A stretch of DNA of 31,976 nt from SIG701 sp045577175 (GTDB taxonomy: Bacteria > Bacillota > Clostridia > Oscillospirales > CAG-272): the NCBI GenBank assembly GCA_045577175.1, contig JAZNHT010000015.1:1-31976 (forward strand), in the 5' to 3' direction. The number at the start of each line of letters is the position of its first letter. Within the stretch, counting starts at the first letter, position 1. This document shows positions 1-8,698 of the stretch, in pieces. The notes below the pieces were generated by a model. The model saw nothing but the letters and a program-made list of their open reading frames with translations, was not told the origin of the DNA and searched no databases. Position numbers and translations under genes: made by a program.

Positions 1-536
1 TGGCAAGTATCGAGGCAAACGCCGAGCTTTTCGTTATATTTTACCTTCGAGATTATTTCATACAATTCTTCGAAGCGGCTTCCGACCTCACTGCCCTTTC
101 CCGCCATCGTTTCAATGAGAACCGTCGTTCCCTGCCCGGGAGTTATTACTGTATTTATAAGCCTTGCCGTATTTTCAATGCCGATGCTCTCTCCCTGCCC
201 TACGTGGCATCCGGGATGAAAATTATAAAGCGATCCGGGCAGATTCTCAAGGAAGCGAAGCTCCTCCGCCATCGTCTCGGCGGTGTATTTGCGGATATGC
301 TCGTCCTTCGCGCACGGATTGTACGTATACGGCGCGTGCGCCAGAGGTGCGGAGAAGCCGTGCTCCTCCATCAGGCAGCGAAGTGCCGCTACGTCCTCAG
401 GCGAGGGCGTTTTCGATTTGCTTCCGCGCGGATTGCGCGTGAAATACTGAAACGTATTGCCGCCTGCATACAGCGCGTCGCGGCCCATGGCTTCGTATCC
501 GCCGGCGACGGACACGTGACATCCGATTTTGAACAT
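1..536 (-). CDS. nfo: Deoxyribonuclease IV (endonuclease IV), 5' part, runs off the left edge
   Basis: The minus strand encodes about 178 residues beginning MFKIGCHVSVAGGYEAM and ending in VCLDTC followed by a partial His codon, which is the family's DTCH metal-binding motif. Other family marks are FHPGCHVG, NTFQYFTRNPRG and the LIETMAGKG stretch with its metal-ligand Glu. Known members are TIM-barrel, three-zinc AP endonucleases of about 280 residues that cut 5' of abasic sites in base excision repair, so roughly the last third is outside the window. The ATG at 534-536 is preceded by GGAGG at 543-547. The leader between promoter and start is long and highly structured (see 549-706). No other stop-free reading explains this region. 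Confidence 0.93.
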   Translation of the reverse strand, partial: MFKIGCHVSVAGGYEAMGRDALYAGGNTFQYFTRNPRGSKSKTPSPEDVAALRCLMEEHGFSAPLAHAPYTYNPCAKDEHIRKYTAETMAEELRFLENLPGSLYNFHPGCHVGQGESIGIENTARLINTVITPGQGTTVLIETMAGKGSEVGSRFEELYEIISKVKYNEKLGVCLDTC

Positions 537-548
537 AAATATCCTCCA

Positions 549-706
549 ACTGTCGGGAAGAGGCTTTTTGCAAAAAGCCCCTCCCCGTACCCCTCCGCAA
601 AAAACTTATGGCAATTAACAGGAAAGCCCAAATCAAACGTCAGCTTCCTGTTTATAAAAGTTTTTGAAAGGGGTTCGGGGAAAACTTTTCTCAAAAAGTT
701 TTCCCT
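549..706. repeat. Inverted-arm repeat element forming the nfo leader
   Basis: Two arms of similar sequence face each other. Read outward, each arm goes CCTGTTWAT, then AAGTTTTT(T)G, then GGGGTWCGGGGA, then a CTTTT...CAAAAAG hairpin ending TTCCC. The outer hairpins are the palindrome GGCTTTTTGCAAAAAGCC (562-579) and a perfect 12-bp stem GGGAAAACTTTT / AAAAGTTTTCCC (678-689 with 694-705, loop CTCA). An inner pair ACAGGAA / TTCCTGT closes the middle. It lies between the nfo promoter and the nfo ribosome site, so it would be transcribed as the nfo leader. I infer a short interspersed element; no flanking duplication is visible. Confidence 0.6.
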
Positions 707-722
707 GATTATCTCTATTATT

Positions 723-751
723 ATTGTACCAATTCCGAAAGCGTCTGTCAA
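723..751 (-). promoter_or_regulatory. Sigma-A promoter of nfo
   Basis: On the minus strand TTGACA (746-751) and TACAAT (723-728) are separated by 17 bases. The start codon is about 180 bases downstream, leaving a leader occupied by the inverted-arm element at 549-706. Confidence 0.75.
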
Positions 752-818
752 GGCGCGGTATGATTTGCCCGTCGGACGCATACAATACTATCCGAATCAT
801 AAACGGGGAGGTGACGCC

Positions 819-1658
819 GTGCGCACGGGAAAGCATTCGTCCGTCTGGGACGTGCGGCATCTCGTTCGGCTGGGAAAAGAGATCGCCGCCGTTTTCCGCC
901 GCGACATGATCCCCGTATACGCGGCGCAGGCGTCGTTTTTTCTCCTGCTTGCCTCCGTGCCGTTTCTCGTTTTGATGCTCAATATCGGAAAAATTTTCTT
1001 CCGCGCCGTCTCGGATGAGGTGCTCATTCTGATCGAAAACATTCTCCCTGCCGCCCTGCATGATACCGTGGACGCGCTCGGCGAGCAGATCGCCGCAGGA
1101 GGCGGTGTGCCCCTGCTCTCCGTTTCCGCCGCGGCGGCACTCTGGAGCGCATCGCGCGGAATGGCGGCACTGGAGCGCGGTCTTGCAGGCGTGTACGGCG
1201 TGAACGTGAGCCGCGGTCTCTTTCGCGATATTCTCAGATCTCTCCTCTACACCGTCACGCTGATTCTGCTCATGTTCGCAACGCTGATTCTGCTCGTATT
1301 CGGCGCGCAATTGGCGGACGGGATCATGTCCGTCCTGCCATCCCTTGAGACACCGATCACCGCGGTGCTGGAGGCGCGCGGCGTGTTCGTCTTTCTCACG
1401 CTGACGGCGTTTTTCTCCCTTGTACACCGCGTGATCGTCAAACACGCGCCGATTTTGCCGGGCGCCGCCCTCTCCGCCGCAGGCTGGATGCTGTTTTCGT
1501 ATCTCTATTCCCTGTACGTGCAGATTTTTCCGCGCGCGTCCTACCTCTACGGATCGCTTGCGCTGCTCACCGTGCTCATGCTGTGGCTCTACTTCTGCAT
1601 GATTATCTTCCTCACAGGCGCGGAGGTGAACAAGTGGATCGGGCACATACGCCCGTAA
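819..1658 (+). CDS. YihY/virulence factor BrkB family membrane protein
   Basis: The 279-residue product has an N-terminal amphipathic stretch (RLGKEIAAVFRRDMIPVYAAQASFFLLLASVPFLVLML) and six or so hydrophobic segments in the YihY/BrkB arrangement, including ALWSASRGMAALERGL and the C-terminal YLYGSLALLTVLMLWLYFCMIIFLTGAEVNK. The last motif, with its conserved GAE-N, is typical of the family. Members are inner-membrane proteins of uncertain function; the old ribonuclease BN label is wrong for them. The GTG at 819 is chosen because GGGGAGG (805-811) precedes it at 7 bases; the same frame is open further upstream to 204, but that part lacks a ribosome site and overlaps nfo. No clear promoter was found. 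Confidence 0.85.
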   Translation: MRTGKHSSVWDVRHLVRLGKEIAAVFRRDMIPVYAAQASFFLLLASVPFLVLMLNIGKIFFRAVSDEVLILIENILPAALHDTVDALGEQIAAGGGVPLLSVSAAAALWSASRGMAALERGLAGVYGVNVSRGLFRDILRSLLYTVTLILLMFATLILLVFGAQLADGIMSVLPSLETPITAVLEARGVFVFLTLTAFFSLVHRVIVKHAPILPGAALSAAGWMLFSYLYSLYVQIFPRASYLYGSLALLTVLMLWLYFCMIIFLTGAEVNKWIGHIRP

Positions 1659-1675
1659 TGTTTACAAATCCGCCC

Positions 1676-1704
1676 TTGCTTTTCTTTCACGGATGTGGTA
1701 TCAT
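1676..1704 (+). promoter_or_regulatory. Sigma-A promoter of the DtxR-family regulator
   Basis: TTGCTT (1676-1681), 17 bases, TATCAT (1699-1704) with a TGTGG sequence just before the -10. It lies about 30 bases upstream of the start codon at 1735. Confidence 0.65.
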
Positions 1705-1734
1705 ATGTATATTAAATCCACACGGAGGTGCGAC

Positions 1735-2112
1735 ATGGTCATTCACGAAGCCGCCGAGAATTATCTCGAAACGATCTATATGCTGCGCAAGAAGAACGGT
1801 CACTGCCGTTCCATCGATGTGGCGACCGATCTCGGCTATTCCAAGCCGACGGTCAGTATTGCGATGCGCAATCTGCGTGCGTCCGGTCACGTTCTCATGG
1901 ATGACGCAGGGGAGCTTACACTGACACCGCTCGGACTGGAGATTGCACAGCGGATGTACGAACGGCACGAGGTCATCGCGTCGTTTCTGATCTCCTTCGG
2001 CGTACCCGAAAAGATCGCATACCACGATGCGTGCAAAATCGAGCACGACATCTCCCCGGAGAGCTTTGACGCAATCAAAAGGAATTTGCCCGCGCCGCCG
2101 TCAAAAGCGTAA
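1735..2112 (+). CDS. DtxR/MntR-family metal-dependent transcriptional regulator
   Basis: The 125-residue protein starts MVIHEAAENYLETIYML, the classic N-terminal helix of the DtxR/MntR family, followed by a winged helix-turn-helix (SIDVATDLGYSKPTVSIAMRNLRASGHVLMD, residues about 27-57) with wing (GELTLTPLG). Helix 4-5 (RHEVIASFLISFGVPEKIAYHDACKIEHDISPESFDAI) carries His, Glu and Cys at positions expected for the metal site and dimer interface. Its length matches the short MntR-like group without an SH3 domain. The ATG at 1735 has GGAGG at 1724-1728; an in-frame upstream ATG at 1693 has none. It probably represses Mn/Fe uptake genes, but no transporter is nearby, so the target is unknown. It is likely co-transcribed with the zinc-ribbon gene at 2155. 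Confidence 0.85.
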   Translation: MVIHEAAENYLETIYMLRKKNGHCRSIDVATDLGYSKPTVSIAMRNLRASGHVLMDDAGELTLTPLGLEIAQRMYERHEVIASFLISFGVPEKIAYHDACKIEHDISPESFDAIKRNLPAPPSKA

Positions 2113-2154
2113 CCGCCCACAGACGTATTTATAAAACTGCAAGGAGCGAGAATC

Positions 2155-2391
2155 ATGTTTTGGGATAATCTTTTCAAGAAAAAAGAAAACTTTGCCACCA
2201 CCGCCATCGGCTACGTCAACAAAAACAAGCAAAAGAATCTGGGCAGAACGAGCGAAAAAGGAACGGATAAAAATCAGTGGCTGTACCGTATGCGCTGTGA
2301 ATACTGCAAAGCCGAATACACGTGCAACGGCTCCGACATCCATCTGAAAAAGTGTCCTGTTTGCCAGCGCGGCAAGGATACCGGAAAATAA
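2155..2391 (+). CDS. Small zinc-ribbon protein of unknown function
   Basis: The 78-residue protein has a basic N-terminal half (MFWDNLFKKKENFATTAIGYV) and a C-terminal zinc ribbon, CEYC at about 53-56 and CPVC at about 70-73. The pattern GTDKNQW-Y-(M/R)-C-x2-C-x-Y-x-NGSDI-x2-KKCPVCQ resembles a family of very short proteins I recall near restriction or phage genes, but no such gene is here and the function is unknown. AAGGAG (2142-2147) precedes the ATG at 2155. It is followed by a shared intrinsic terminator and is probably the last gene of the regulator transcript. Confidence 0.7.
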   Translation: MFWDNLFKKKENFATTAIGYVNKNKQKNLGRTSEKGTDKNQWLYRMRCEYCKAEYTCNGSDIHLKKCPVCQRGKDTGK

Positions 2392-2394
2392 TTG

Positions 2395-2430
2395 AAAAAC
2401 CGCAGAGGAAATCCCCTGCGGTTTTTCTTT
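2395..2430. terminator. Bidirectional intrinsic terminator
   Basis: Stem AAAAACCGCAG... paired with ...CTGCGGTTTTT, followed by T-rich sequence on both strands. It separates the convergent zinc-ribbon gene (plus) and the radical SAM gene (minus, stop at 2429-2431), so it can end both transcripts. Confidence 0.85.
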
Positions 2431-5050
2431 ATGCAAATTCGGCAAAGCTCTCCGTGAGCAGCACCTCTCTGGTGATCTCATGCCACGTATCGTCGGTGAT
2501 GAGATCGCTTTCTTTCGCGATCGCGTCCACGATGTAGGACGGATTCAGATAATTCTGTGCGCTGTTTGCCGTGATCGCTTCGATCACGACCGTGCCGCTT
2601 GCCGCGTCGTACCGTGCGGTCAGATTGCGGAGCAGCGTGGTAATATCGACCTCTTTCTCGCCGCTTTTCGATTTCTTCAGCATAACCACGGGAGATTTGA
2701 ATCGCTCCGTAATCCACGCGGCGTGCGCCTCATCCGCCAAAGGCGAATGGATCACCACAGACGAGCGCGCCCACGCAATATCCGTGAGCTTCGTCACACG
2801 GTCGTACACGCCGATCATCCGCACACCGGCAGGTGCGGCGGCAGAAAGACGCGCGAGCACCTCCTCATTCGAGAGATCGGCGCGGATACGCAGATCCATG
2901 ACCTCGCCGCTTCCGCCCGTACCGACGGACAGGGGGGACGCAAACACAATCTTCGGGCGCGGATTGAAGCCCTCCGAATAATACACGGGCAACGCCGAGC
3001 GCGTGATAATGTGCGCCATAATCCGTGCGAGATCGAGGTGACCGATGTAGAGTGCAGGTTTCTCCTTTGCAAAACGGACGCGGATCGGGCGGTATTCTGC
3101 CTTCGCAGGCACCTCGGATGCCGCTGTCTCCGCCGTCTCCGCAGGCGCGGATACGGCAGCCGGAGCTTTCTTCTCACCCGATTTCGGACGCATTTTTCCG
3201 CCGGGGCACCACGTGCATTTCTCCGCATCCACAAGGGAATTTACGCCGCAGGCGGAGCACGCATCGTGACAGCCGGGGGTAGGCGTACCTGCCTGCGATT
3301 TATGACGCTCGCGCAAAAGGAAGTCTCTCGACACGCCGCAATCGATCATATCCCACGGCAGAATCTCGCCGTCGGGGATCGATCGGTTCGCATAAAATGC
3401 GGGATCGACACCGGCGCGCTGAAACACGTCCATCCATTTTTCGTAGTTGAAGAACTCCTCCCACGCGTCAAAGCACATGCCCTCCTTATGCGCAAGCTCA
3501 AGGGCATCTGCCACACGGCGGTCACCGCGCGCAAGCACCCCCTCGACGTGCGACGTGGAGGCGTCGTGATAATTGAAACGGATCTTGCGATCTCGGATCT
3601 GCGACAGGACGAATTTCTGCTTTCTCTCAAGCGACTCCATCGTATCCTGCCCTTCCCACTGGAACGGCGTCATCGGCTTCGGAATAAAGCACGCCGCGCT
3701 GATCGTGACCTGCGGCGGACGGGCGCGGTTTCGCTCGGGCGTCTCGTAAAACGCATCGATCACGTGCTTCGAAATCTCGGCAATTCCGGCAAGGTCCTCG
3801 TCCGTCTCCCCGGGCAGACCGATCATGAAATACAGCTTGACCTGGTTCTTCCCTGCGGCAAACGCGATACGGCAGGCGTTCAGAATCTCCTCCTCGGTGA
3901 CGTTTTTGTTGATGACGTCTCTGAGTCTTTGCGTACCGGCCTCGGGCGCAAACGTAAGCGTGGAGGTACGGACGGAGGAAATTTTCTCCATGAGCTCCTT
4001 CGTAAAGCTGTCCGCGCGCAAGGACGGCAAGGAAAGATTGATTTGTCTGTCATTCGTCCAGCGGAGAAGCGCATCGGTCAAGGCGGTAATATCTGTATAA
4101 TCGCTGATAGACAGCGACATGAGGGAGATTTCCTCGTAGCCCGTGTTCTCGACCGTCGCCTTGGCGAGATCGCACAGAACGGGCACAGATTTTTCGCGGA
4201 CGGGACGGGAGATGAAGCCCGCCTGGCAGAAGCGGCAGCCGCGGACACAGCCGCGGTACACCTCAAGCGTGACGCGATCCTGCACCGTCTCAATCAGCGG
4301 CATAACGGGCGCGGTCGGCACGACGGTATGATCGACATCGGCGACGATCCGCTTGACGATTTTCGCCGGCACGTCGTCGTATTTCGGCGTGATCGCGGCA
4401 ATCGTGCCGTCGTCATTGTATGTCACATCATACAATGACGGAACGTAAAATCCGTCAAGATGCGACGCCTCCCTAAGGAACGCCTCCTTCGTGAACGTGC
4501 CGTCCGCCTTCATGGAAAGATACAGCCGCGCAAGCTCGGGCAGCGCCTCCTCGCCCTCACCGATCGAAAAAATATCGACAAACGGTGCCATCGGCTCGGG
4601 ATTGTACGCACACGGACCACCCGCCAAGATGATCGGTGCATCCGCACCGCGCGACTCGGCACGCAGGTCAATCCCGGCGAGCTCCATCATATTGAGCACG
4701 GTCGTGTAGCACATCTCGTACTGGAGCGTAAACGCAACTACGTCAAAATTCCCGACACTGTCTCCGCTTTCGTGCGTGAACAGGGGAATCCCCCGCGCAC
4801 GCATCTCCTCTTGCATATCCGTCCACGGCGCGTACACACGCTCGCACCACACGCCGTCCACGCCGTTCAATGCCTCCGTCAGAATCCGCATACCGAGGTT
4901 GGACATACCGATCTCGTACGTATCGGGGAAGCAGAATGCAACGCGCATTTTTACCTCGGAGAGGTCTTTGAAAACAGAGCCCTGCTCGCCGCCCGTATAG
5001 CGCCCGGGCTTTGTGATCTTTGAAAGAAACGGGCGAATATCTTCTCTCAT
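2429..5050 (-). CDS. TIGR03960-type B12-binding-like radical SAM protein fused to a DUF2344-like (TIGR03936) domain
   Basis: The 873-residue protein begins with a cobalamin-binding-like Rossmann region (VAFCFPDTYEIGMSNLGMRILTEALN) and continues with a radical SAM core whose cluster motif is RGCVRGCRFC (CxxxCxxC, near residue 270). After a cysteine cluster (GCHDACSACGV...CTWCPGG, about 590-620) and an Ala/Pro-rich linker, the last 230 residues (YRPIRVRFAKEKPALYIGHLDLARIMAHIITRSALPVYYSEGFNPRPKIVFASPLSVG) match the DUF2344 / TIGR03936 type. In many Clostridia the two parts are separate neighbours; here they form one chain. The family often lies beside ribosomal-protein L21/L27 genes, which are absent here. 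The substrate is unknown; an RNA or tRNA modification role is only an inference. Start: AAAGGA (5056-5061) before the ATG at 5050. Confidence 0.88.
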   Translation of the reverse strand: MREDIRPFLSKITKPGRYTGGEQGSVFKDLSEVKMRVAFCFPDTYEIGMSNLGMRILTEALNGVDGVWCERVYAPWTDMQEEMRARGIPLFTHESGDSVGNFDVVAFTLQYEMCYTTVLNMMELAGIDLRAESRGADAPIILAGGPCAYNPEPMAPFVDIFSIGEGEEALPELARLYLSMKADGTFTKEAFLREASHLDGFYVPSLYDVTYNDDGTIAAITPKYDDVPAKIVKRIVADVDHTVVPTAPVMPLIETVQDRVTLEVYRGCVRGCRFCQAGFISRPVREKSVPVLCDLAKATVENTGYEEISLMSLSISDYTDITALTDALLRWTNDRQINLSLPSLRADSFTKELMEKISSVRTSTLTFAPEAGTQRLRDVINKNVTEEEILNACRIAFAAGKNQVKLYFMIGLPGETDEDLAGIAEISKHVIDAFYETPERNRARPPQVTISAACFIPKPMTPFQWEGQDTMESLERKQKFVLSQIRDRKIRFNYHDASTSHVEGVLARGDRRVADALELAHKEGMCFDAWEEFFNYEKWMDVFQRAGVDPAFYANRSIPDGEILPWDMIDCGVSRDFLLRERHKSQAGTPTPGCHDACSACGVNSLVDAEKCTWCPGGKMRPKSGEKKAPAAVSAPAETAETAASEVPAKAEYRPIRVRFAKEKPALYIGHLDLARIMAHIITRSALPVYYSEGFNPRPKIVFASPLSVGTGGSGEVMDLRIRADLSNEEVLARLSAAAPAGVRMIGVYDRVTKLTDIAWARSSVVIHSPLADEAHAAWITERFKSPVVMLKKSKSGEKEVDITTLLRNLTARYDAASGTVVIEAITANSAQNYLNPSYIVDAIAKESDLITDDTWHEITREVLLTESFAEFA

Positions 5051-5070
5051 AGGAAATCCTTTCGCTTGTC

Positions 5071-5104
5071 AAAAAAGAGGGAGGAGCGCACTCCTCCCTC
5101 TCCG
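5071..5104 (-). terminator. Intrinsic terminator of the P1B-like gene
   Basis: A perfect 11-bp stem (5076-5086 with 5091-5101, loop of 4) built on GAGGGAGGAG, followed on the minus strand by a run of six T (5071-5076). It lies just past the stop at 5113. Confidence 0.9.
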
Positions 5105-5112
5105 ATTTGATT

Positions 5113-7734
5113 TTATTTAATGAACAGCTTTGTCGTAAGCATCGCGGGAAGCAGCCAGAACAGCTGATTGACGGCGACCATCCACGATTTCAGCGCACCG
5201 ACGTTCTGCGACATCATCACAATGATGAGCACAAGAAGCGCAACCACGGCGGAAACGATGCTGATGACCGTGTTCGTGCCCTTCACGCTGAGCACCATAT
5301 CGCAGTAGGAGAGAACCTGCAAAAGCGACTTCGTCGTGCCTCTCGTAACGATACCGGAATCCGCGCTCTCAAGCACTTCGCTTCCCTCCGTATTGCGGAC
5401 GATCTTCAAAGGATACCGCTTGCCGCGCACGGCAGAGAAGATCATCTCCTCATCAATGTTGGGATCGAGCGTCTTGACGCAGACGCACGTGCCGCCCTTC
5501 GTGAACTGACGGAGGATAAATTCGAAATCGGCATCCATGCCGTAGCGGATGTACATTTTGGCGACAAGATCGCCATCGCGCATCATGTAGAGGATGCACA
5601 GATCTCCCTGCACGTAGGAATCCTCCTCGACGACCTCGACCGGCACCTCATATCCAAGCTCCGTAAGCACTGCGGAGCGACCGAACAGGATTTGCTTTCC
5701 GTCCACCGTCGTCTCAAGATACCCACTGCCTGCGGAGACGATCTGCACGTCAGCCGAGCACTCCATTTCCATGGTTGCCAGCGAGAACACATCGGACAGC
5801 GGACCGCCCGCCGCACAGAACGCGCTTGCCGCATAATACAGCACACGGTCAATGCGGTTGTTGTTGTAGATTTTGATGTTCTGCACCTTCACACCGGTGG
5901 AGGGGAACACGTTTTTATCGTCAAAGGAAACGATCGACGCACCGGCATACTCCTCCAAAGACGGCTCGCCGACGATGGTGCTGTCGTACTCATACGCCTC
6001 GCGGTTCGCCTTATAGAAGGGATAGCTGTATGTAAAGAACATCGATGCGGGAATGACACCGATCAGCGTCAGATACGCAATCGTGACAGCATCACGGGCA
6101 CCGGAGCCGCCGATCATGGCGAACACCGCCATCAGAACGGCCGCGGCGGTGACACACGACAGCATCGCACCGACGTAGATACGGGTGCTGTTGAGAATCG
6201 AGCCGGTACGCGCGAAATATCCGTCCACGAACTCCGCACGGGTAATGCGGAGCACGTCGGGGCTTGTTTCATCCGTCGCACCGAAGGCGCGGCTCTCCTC
6301 GGAATTTTCCGTAGCGGCGATCCGACTGAACACGAATTTCTGCCGCTTGGAGGAGACGATATTGAAGCTGAACGCTTCGCGTTTCGTATTGAAATAGGTG
6401 AAAATCAACGCCATCAGCGCGATCACAGCGACAGGGAAATTATAAAGCACAGGCTCGCCTGCCGTTTCCGGATTCGCACCGGCGGCAAGAATCGCGGAGT
6501 AAATGACTGCAAACACGGACATGACGGACAAAACGCTTTCCGGCGTCGGTCGCATCGTAAACAGATTCGCAAAGCCGGCAAAAAGCTGCTCATATGCAAG
6601 CGCACAAACGAACAGAAGCAGCTGCAAGCTCATCATGACATACACAACGGGATACACCGCCGGATCGAGCACGCCGCTGAACTGCACACCGAACAGGGTA
6701 ATATTCTCATAGAAGAACAGAAGCACCGTAAGCACCGCCGCAACAATCATTTTGATCTTGAGCGATTTGAGTGCGTACTTGTACGCATCCGCGATCTGCG
6801 GAATCTGTGAGCGATCCGTGTACTCGTACTCCAGCGCACGCTTCTGCCGACGGTCGTACTCCTTCTGCTCGTCACTCAGGCGATCGGCGACCTTATCCGC
6901 CGCACCGGCACCCATCTTTTTATCCAGCTGATCCTCCATGCCCAAAGCAACCCACAGGCTGATGTCCTTCTCATCCATGGAGGAGAAATCCGTTTCGTCC
7001 TCGCCCTGTCCGTCCGTTCGAACAGTGACGTCATCGGCAGCATCCTCCGCCTTTTCAGGCTCAAAAGAAAGCGCGCTCTCCGCGATCGGCTCGGCATCCG
7101 TTTCCGGCAGCTCCTCTGCCACGGGTGCAAAAATCCCCTGCATGTCCGCAGAATCCGTGCTTCCGCTTTCCTCCACCAATTCGGAGAAAATCGCACTGTC
7201 CGGCGCGGCAGAATCCTCCTCGGGCTCCTCCTGCTTGCGGAAGCGCGCGAAGAAGCCGCCCCGTTTCTTCTGCGGGACAGAGTCCTCCTCCAAAGAAGCA
7301 GCATCCTGCTTTGGCTCCTCATCAAACCACGAAAACGTCTGCTCGCTCACGGGCGGAACAACAAGCTCCTCTTTAGCGACCGAGGAAACCTCCTCCTCGG
7401 CGGCAAGCGAAAACTCTTCCGCAAAATACGCATCTTTCTCCGGCTCCGACGCAGACGCATCGGCAAGCGGCAAAACCTCCGCATCCGCGAAATTCTCCGC
7501 AGATGCCGGCTCGTCCGCCGATACGGCTGACTGCACTTTTTCCTCCGCAGGCGTCTCCTCCGTATAATCGGGAAGATACTTTTTCAAAAGATCCTGAATA
7601 TTGAGCTCACTGTCTCCCGCGTCCTCGGCAGGGGCAGAAAGATCCGCCTCTTTTCTTTCCGTTTCGGAGACGTAGCCCTCGCGTTCATCGTTCTGTGCGG
7701 AATTGAATTTCGTACTCATAAACAATCCATCCAA
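5113..7734 (-). CDS. Eight-helix membrane protein resembling a catalytically inactive P1B-type ATPase, with a long acidic N-terminus
   Basis: The first ~270 of 873 residues are acidic, Ala/Glu/Ser-rich and probably disordered. Then come eight hydrophobic segments in the 2+2+2+2 layout of heavy-metal P1B ATPases. Segment 3 is preceded by FANLFTMRPTPESVLSVMS, like the family's membrane-entry stretch before its third helix. Segment 6 has GVIPAS (near 560-564) where the CPC metal motif belongs. Then SIVSFDDKNVFPSTG (D605/D606) stands where VVFDKTGTLT is expected. The following ~200 residues keep P/N-domain-like strands but lack TGDN and GDGxND. The actuator loop between segments 4 and 5 is only ~60 residues, with no TGES. 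I infer a pseudo-ATPase; its role is unknown. Start: ATG 7734 has GAGGA close by; ATG 7719 (MSTKFN) is an alternative. Confidence 0.65.
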   Translation of the reverse strand: MDGLFMSTKFNSAQNDEREGYVSETERKEADLSAPAEDAGDSELNIQDLLKKYLPDYTEETPAEEKVQSAVSADEPASAENFADAEVLPLADASASEPEKDAYFAEEFSLAAEEEVSSVAKEELVVPPVSEQTFSWFDEEPKQDAASLEEDSVPQKKRGGFFARFRKQEEPEEDSAAPDSAIFSELVEESGSTDSADMQGIFAPVAEELPETDAEPIAESALSFEPEKAEDAADDVTVRTDGQGEDETDFSSMDEKDISLWVALGMEDQLDKKMGAGAADKVADRLSDEQKEYDRRQKRALEYEYTDRSQIPQIADAYKYALKSLKIKMIVAAVLTVLLFFYENITLFGVQFSGVLDPAVYPVVYVMMSLQLLLFVCALAYEQLFAGFANLFTMRPTPESVLSVMSVFAVIYSAILAAGANPETAGEPVLYNFPVAVIALMALIFTYFNTKREAFSFNIVSSKRQKFVFSRIAATENSEESRAFGATDETSPDVLRITRAEFVDGYFARTGSILNSTRIYVGAMLSCVTAAAVLMAVFAMIGGSGARDAVTIAYLTLIGVIPASMFFTYSYPFYKANREAYEYDSTIVGEPSLEEYAGASIVSFDDKNVFPSTGVKVQNIKIYNNNRIDRVLYYAASAFCAAGGPLSDVFSLATMEMECSADVQIVSAGSGYLETTVDGKQILFGRSAVLTELGYEVPVEVVEEDSYVQGDLCILYMMRDGDLVAKMYIRYGMDADFEFILRQFTKGGTCVCVKTLDPNIDEEMIFSAVRGKRYPLKIVRNTEGSEVLESADSGIVTRGTTKSLLQVLSYCDMVLSVKGTNTVISIVSAVVALLVLIIVMMSQNVGALKSWMVAVNQLFWLLPAMLTTKLFIK

Positions 7735-7777
7735 TCCTCAAAAATTTATGTTTGGTCTGTCTCGCAGAGTATATGCA

Positions 7778-8644
7778 TCAGGTACGCTGCATCCGTGCCG
7801 CATGGCACAAGATCACGGACGCGGCGGTAGATACGTTCAGGGAATTGACCTTGCCGTACATCGGAATCGAAACGATGAAATCGCTTCTCTCGCGCACGAG
7901 ACGGCTGACGCCCTCCCCTTCGCTTCCGAGCACAATCGCGGCCGGCGTGTTGAAATCCGTTTCGTAATACGGAGTACCGCCTGCCTCCGCGGTGAATATC
8001 CACAGTCCCATTTCCTTGAGCTGTTCAATCGTGGCGGCGATATTCTGCACCTTGGCGATTGCCATATGCTCAAGCGCACCGGCGGACGCATTCGTCACGA
8101 CGGGCGTGAGCCCGACCGCGCGCCGCTTCGGCAGAATCAGCCCGTGCGCACCGGCGCACTCCGCACAGCGGATAACCGCGCCGAGATTGTGGGGATCCTC
8201 GATACCGTCCGCGATCACGATCAGCGGCTTCTCGCCGCGATCGCGCGCGATTTGCACGATCTCCTCAACGGTGACGTACTGTTTTTCCGCCGCCATCGCC
8301 GCAACTCCCTGGTGATGGGCACCGCAGGTCATGTTGTCCAGCTTCTGACCGTCCGTTTCGATCACGGGGATACCGAGGCGGATCGCCTCCGCCACAATGA
8401 CGGTGATCGATCCCTCACGGTCGCCCGTGCGGACGAAAATTTTATCGACCGACCGACCGGACTTCAGAAGCTCGCGCACGGAATTTCGTCCGCAGACGAT
8501 ATTCTCGGGTGCCGCCGCTTCCTGCCTCGGCTCTCTCGTCTGGCGATTCGGAGAACGATCGCTGCGATCGTCCCTGCGGGGACGGTTGTCGTAGGATTTC
8601 TTTCCGTTTGCGCCGTCACGGCGCTTCTTATCAAATGCAGGCAT
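7778..8644 (-). CDS. rlmB: 23S rRNA (guanosine-2'-O)-methyltransferase RlmB, TrmH family group 3
   Basis: The 288-residue protein has a basic low-complexity head (KKRRDGANGKKSYDNRPRRDD, residues 5-50), a substrate-binding domain (IVCGRNSVRELLKSG) and a SpoU/TrmH knotted methyltransferase domain with motifs 1-3: DPHNLGAVIRCAECAGAHGL, AAIVLGSEGEG and SIPMYGKVNSLNVSTAASVIL. These residues bind S-adenosylmethionine in the trefoil knot. Family members methylate G2251 (E. coli numbering) in the peptidyl-transferase loop. The start at 8644 (MPAFDKK) was chosen over the in-frame ATG at 8818, because the stretch between carries the promoter at 8699-8727; the ribosome site is weak (GAGAGA). In Bacillus this gene sits beside sigH; here sigH-like lies two genes upstream, supporting both calls. 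Confidence 0.92.
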   Translation of the reverse strand: MPAFDKKRRDGANGKKSYDNRPRRDDRSDRSPNRQTREPRQEAAAPENIVCGRNSVRELLKSGRSVDKIFVRTGDREGSITVIVAEAIRLGIPVIETDGQKLDNMTCGAHHQGVAAMAAEKQYVTVEEIVQIARDRGEKPLIVIADGIEDPHNLGAVIRCAECAGAHGLILPKRRAVGLTPVVTNASAGALEHMAIAKVQNIAATIEQLKEMGLWIFTAEAGGTPYYETDFNTPAAIVLGSEGEGVSRLVRERSDFIVSIPMYGKVNSLNVSTAASVILCHAARMQRT

Positions 8645-8698
8645 ATATTCTCTCGGCAAAGCCGATCCTTTCCGTTTTGGGCATACATATACATATGT

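Noticed and set aside
204..818. Upstream extension of the BrkB-type frame
   Set aside because: Overlaps nfo on the other strand, has no ribosome site and encodes non-membrane Arg-rich sequence; the GTG at 819 has a strong ribosome site.
2480..4438. 652-codon plus-strand frame opposite the radical SAM gene
   Set aside because: Antisense shadow caused by codon bias; Arg/His-rich with no recognisable domain, while the minus frame has clear motifs.
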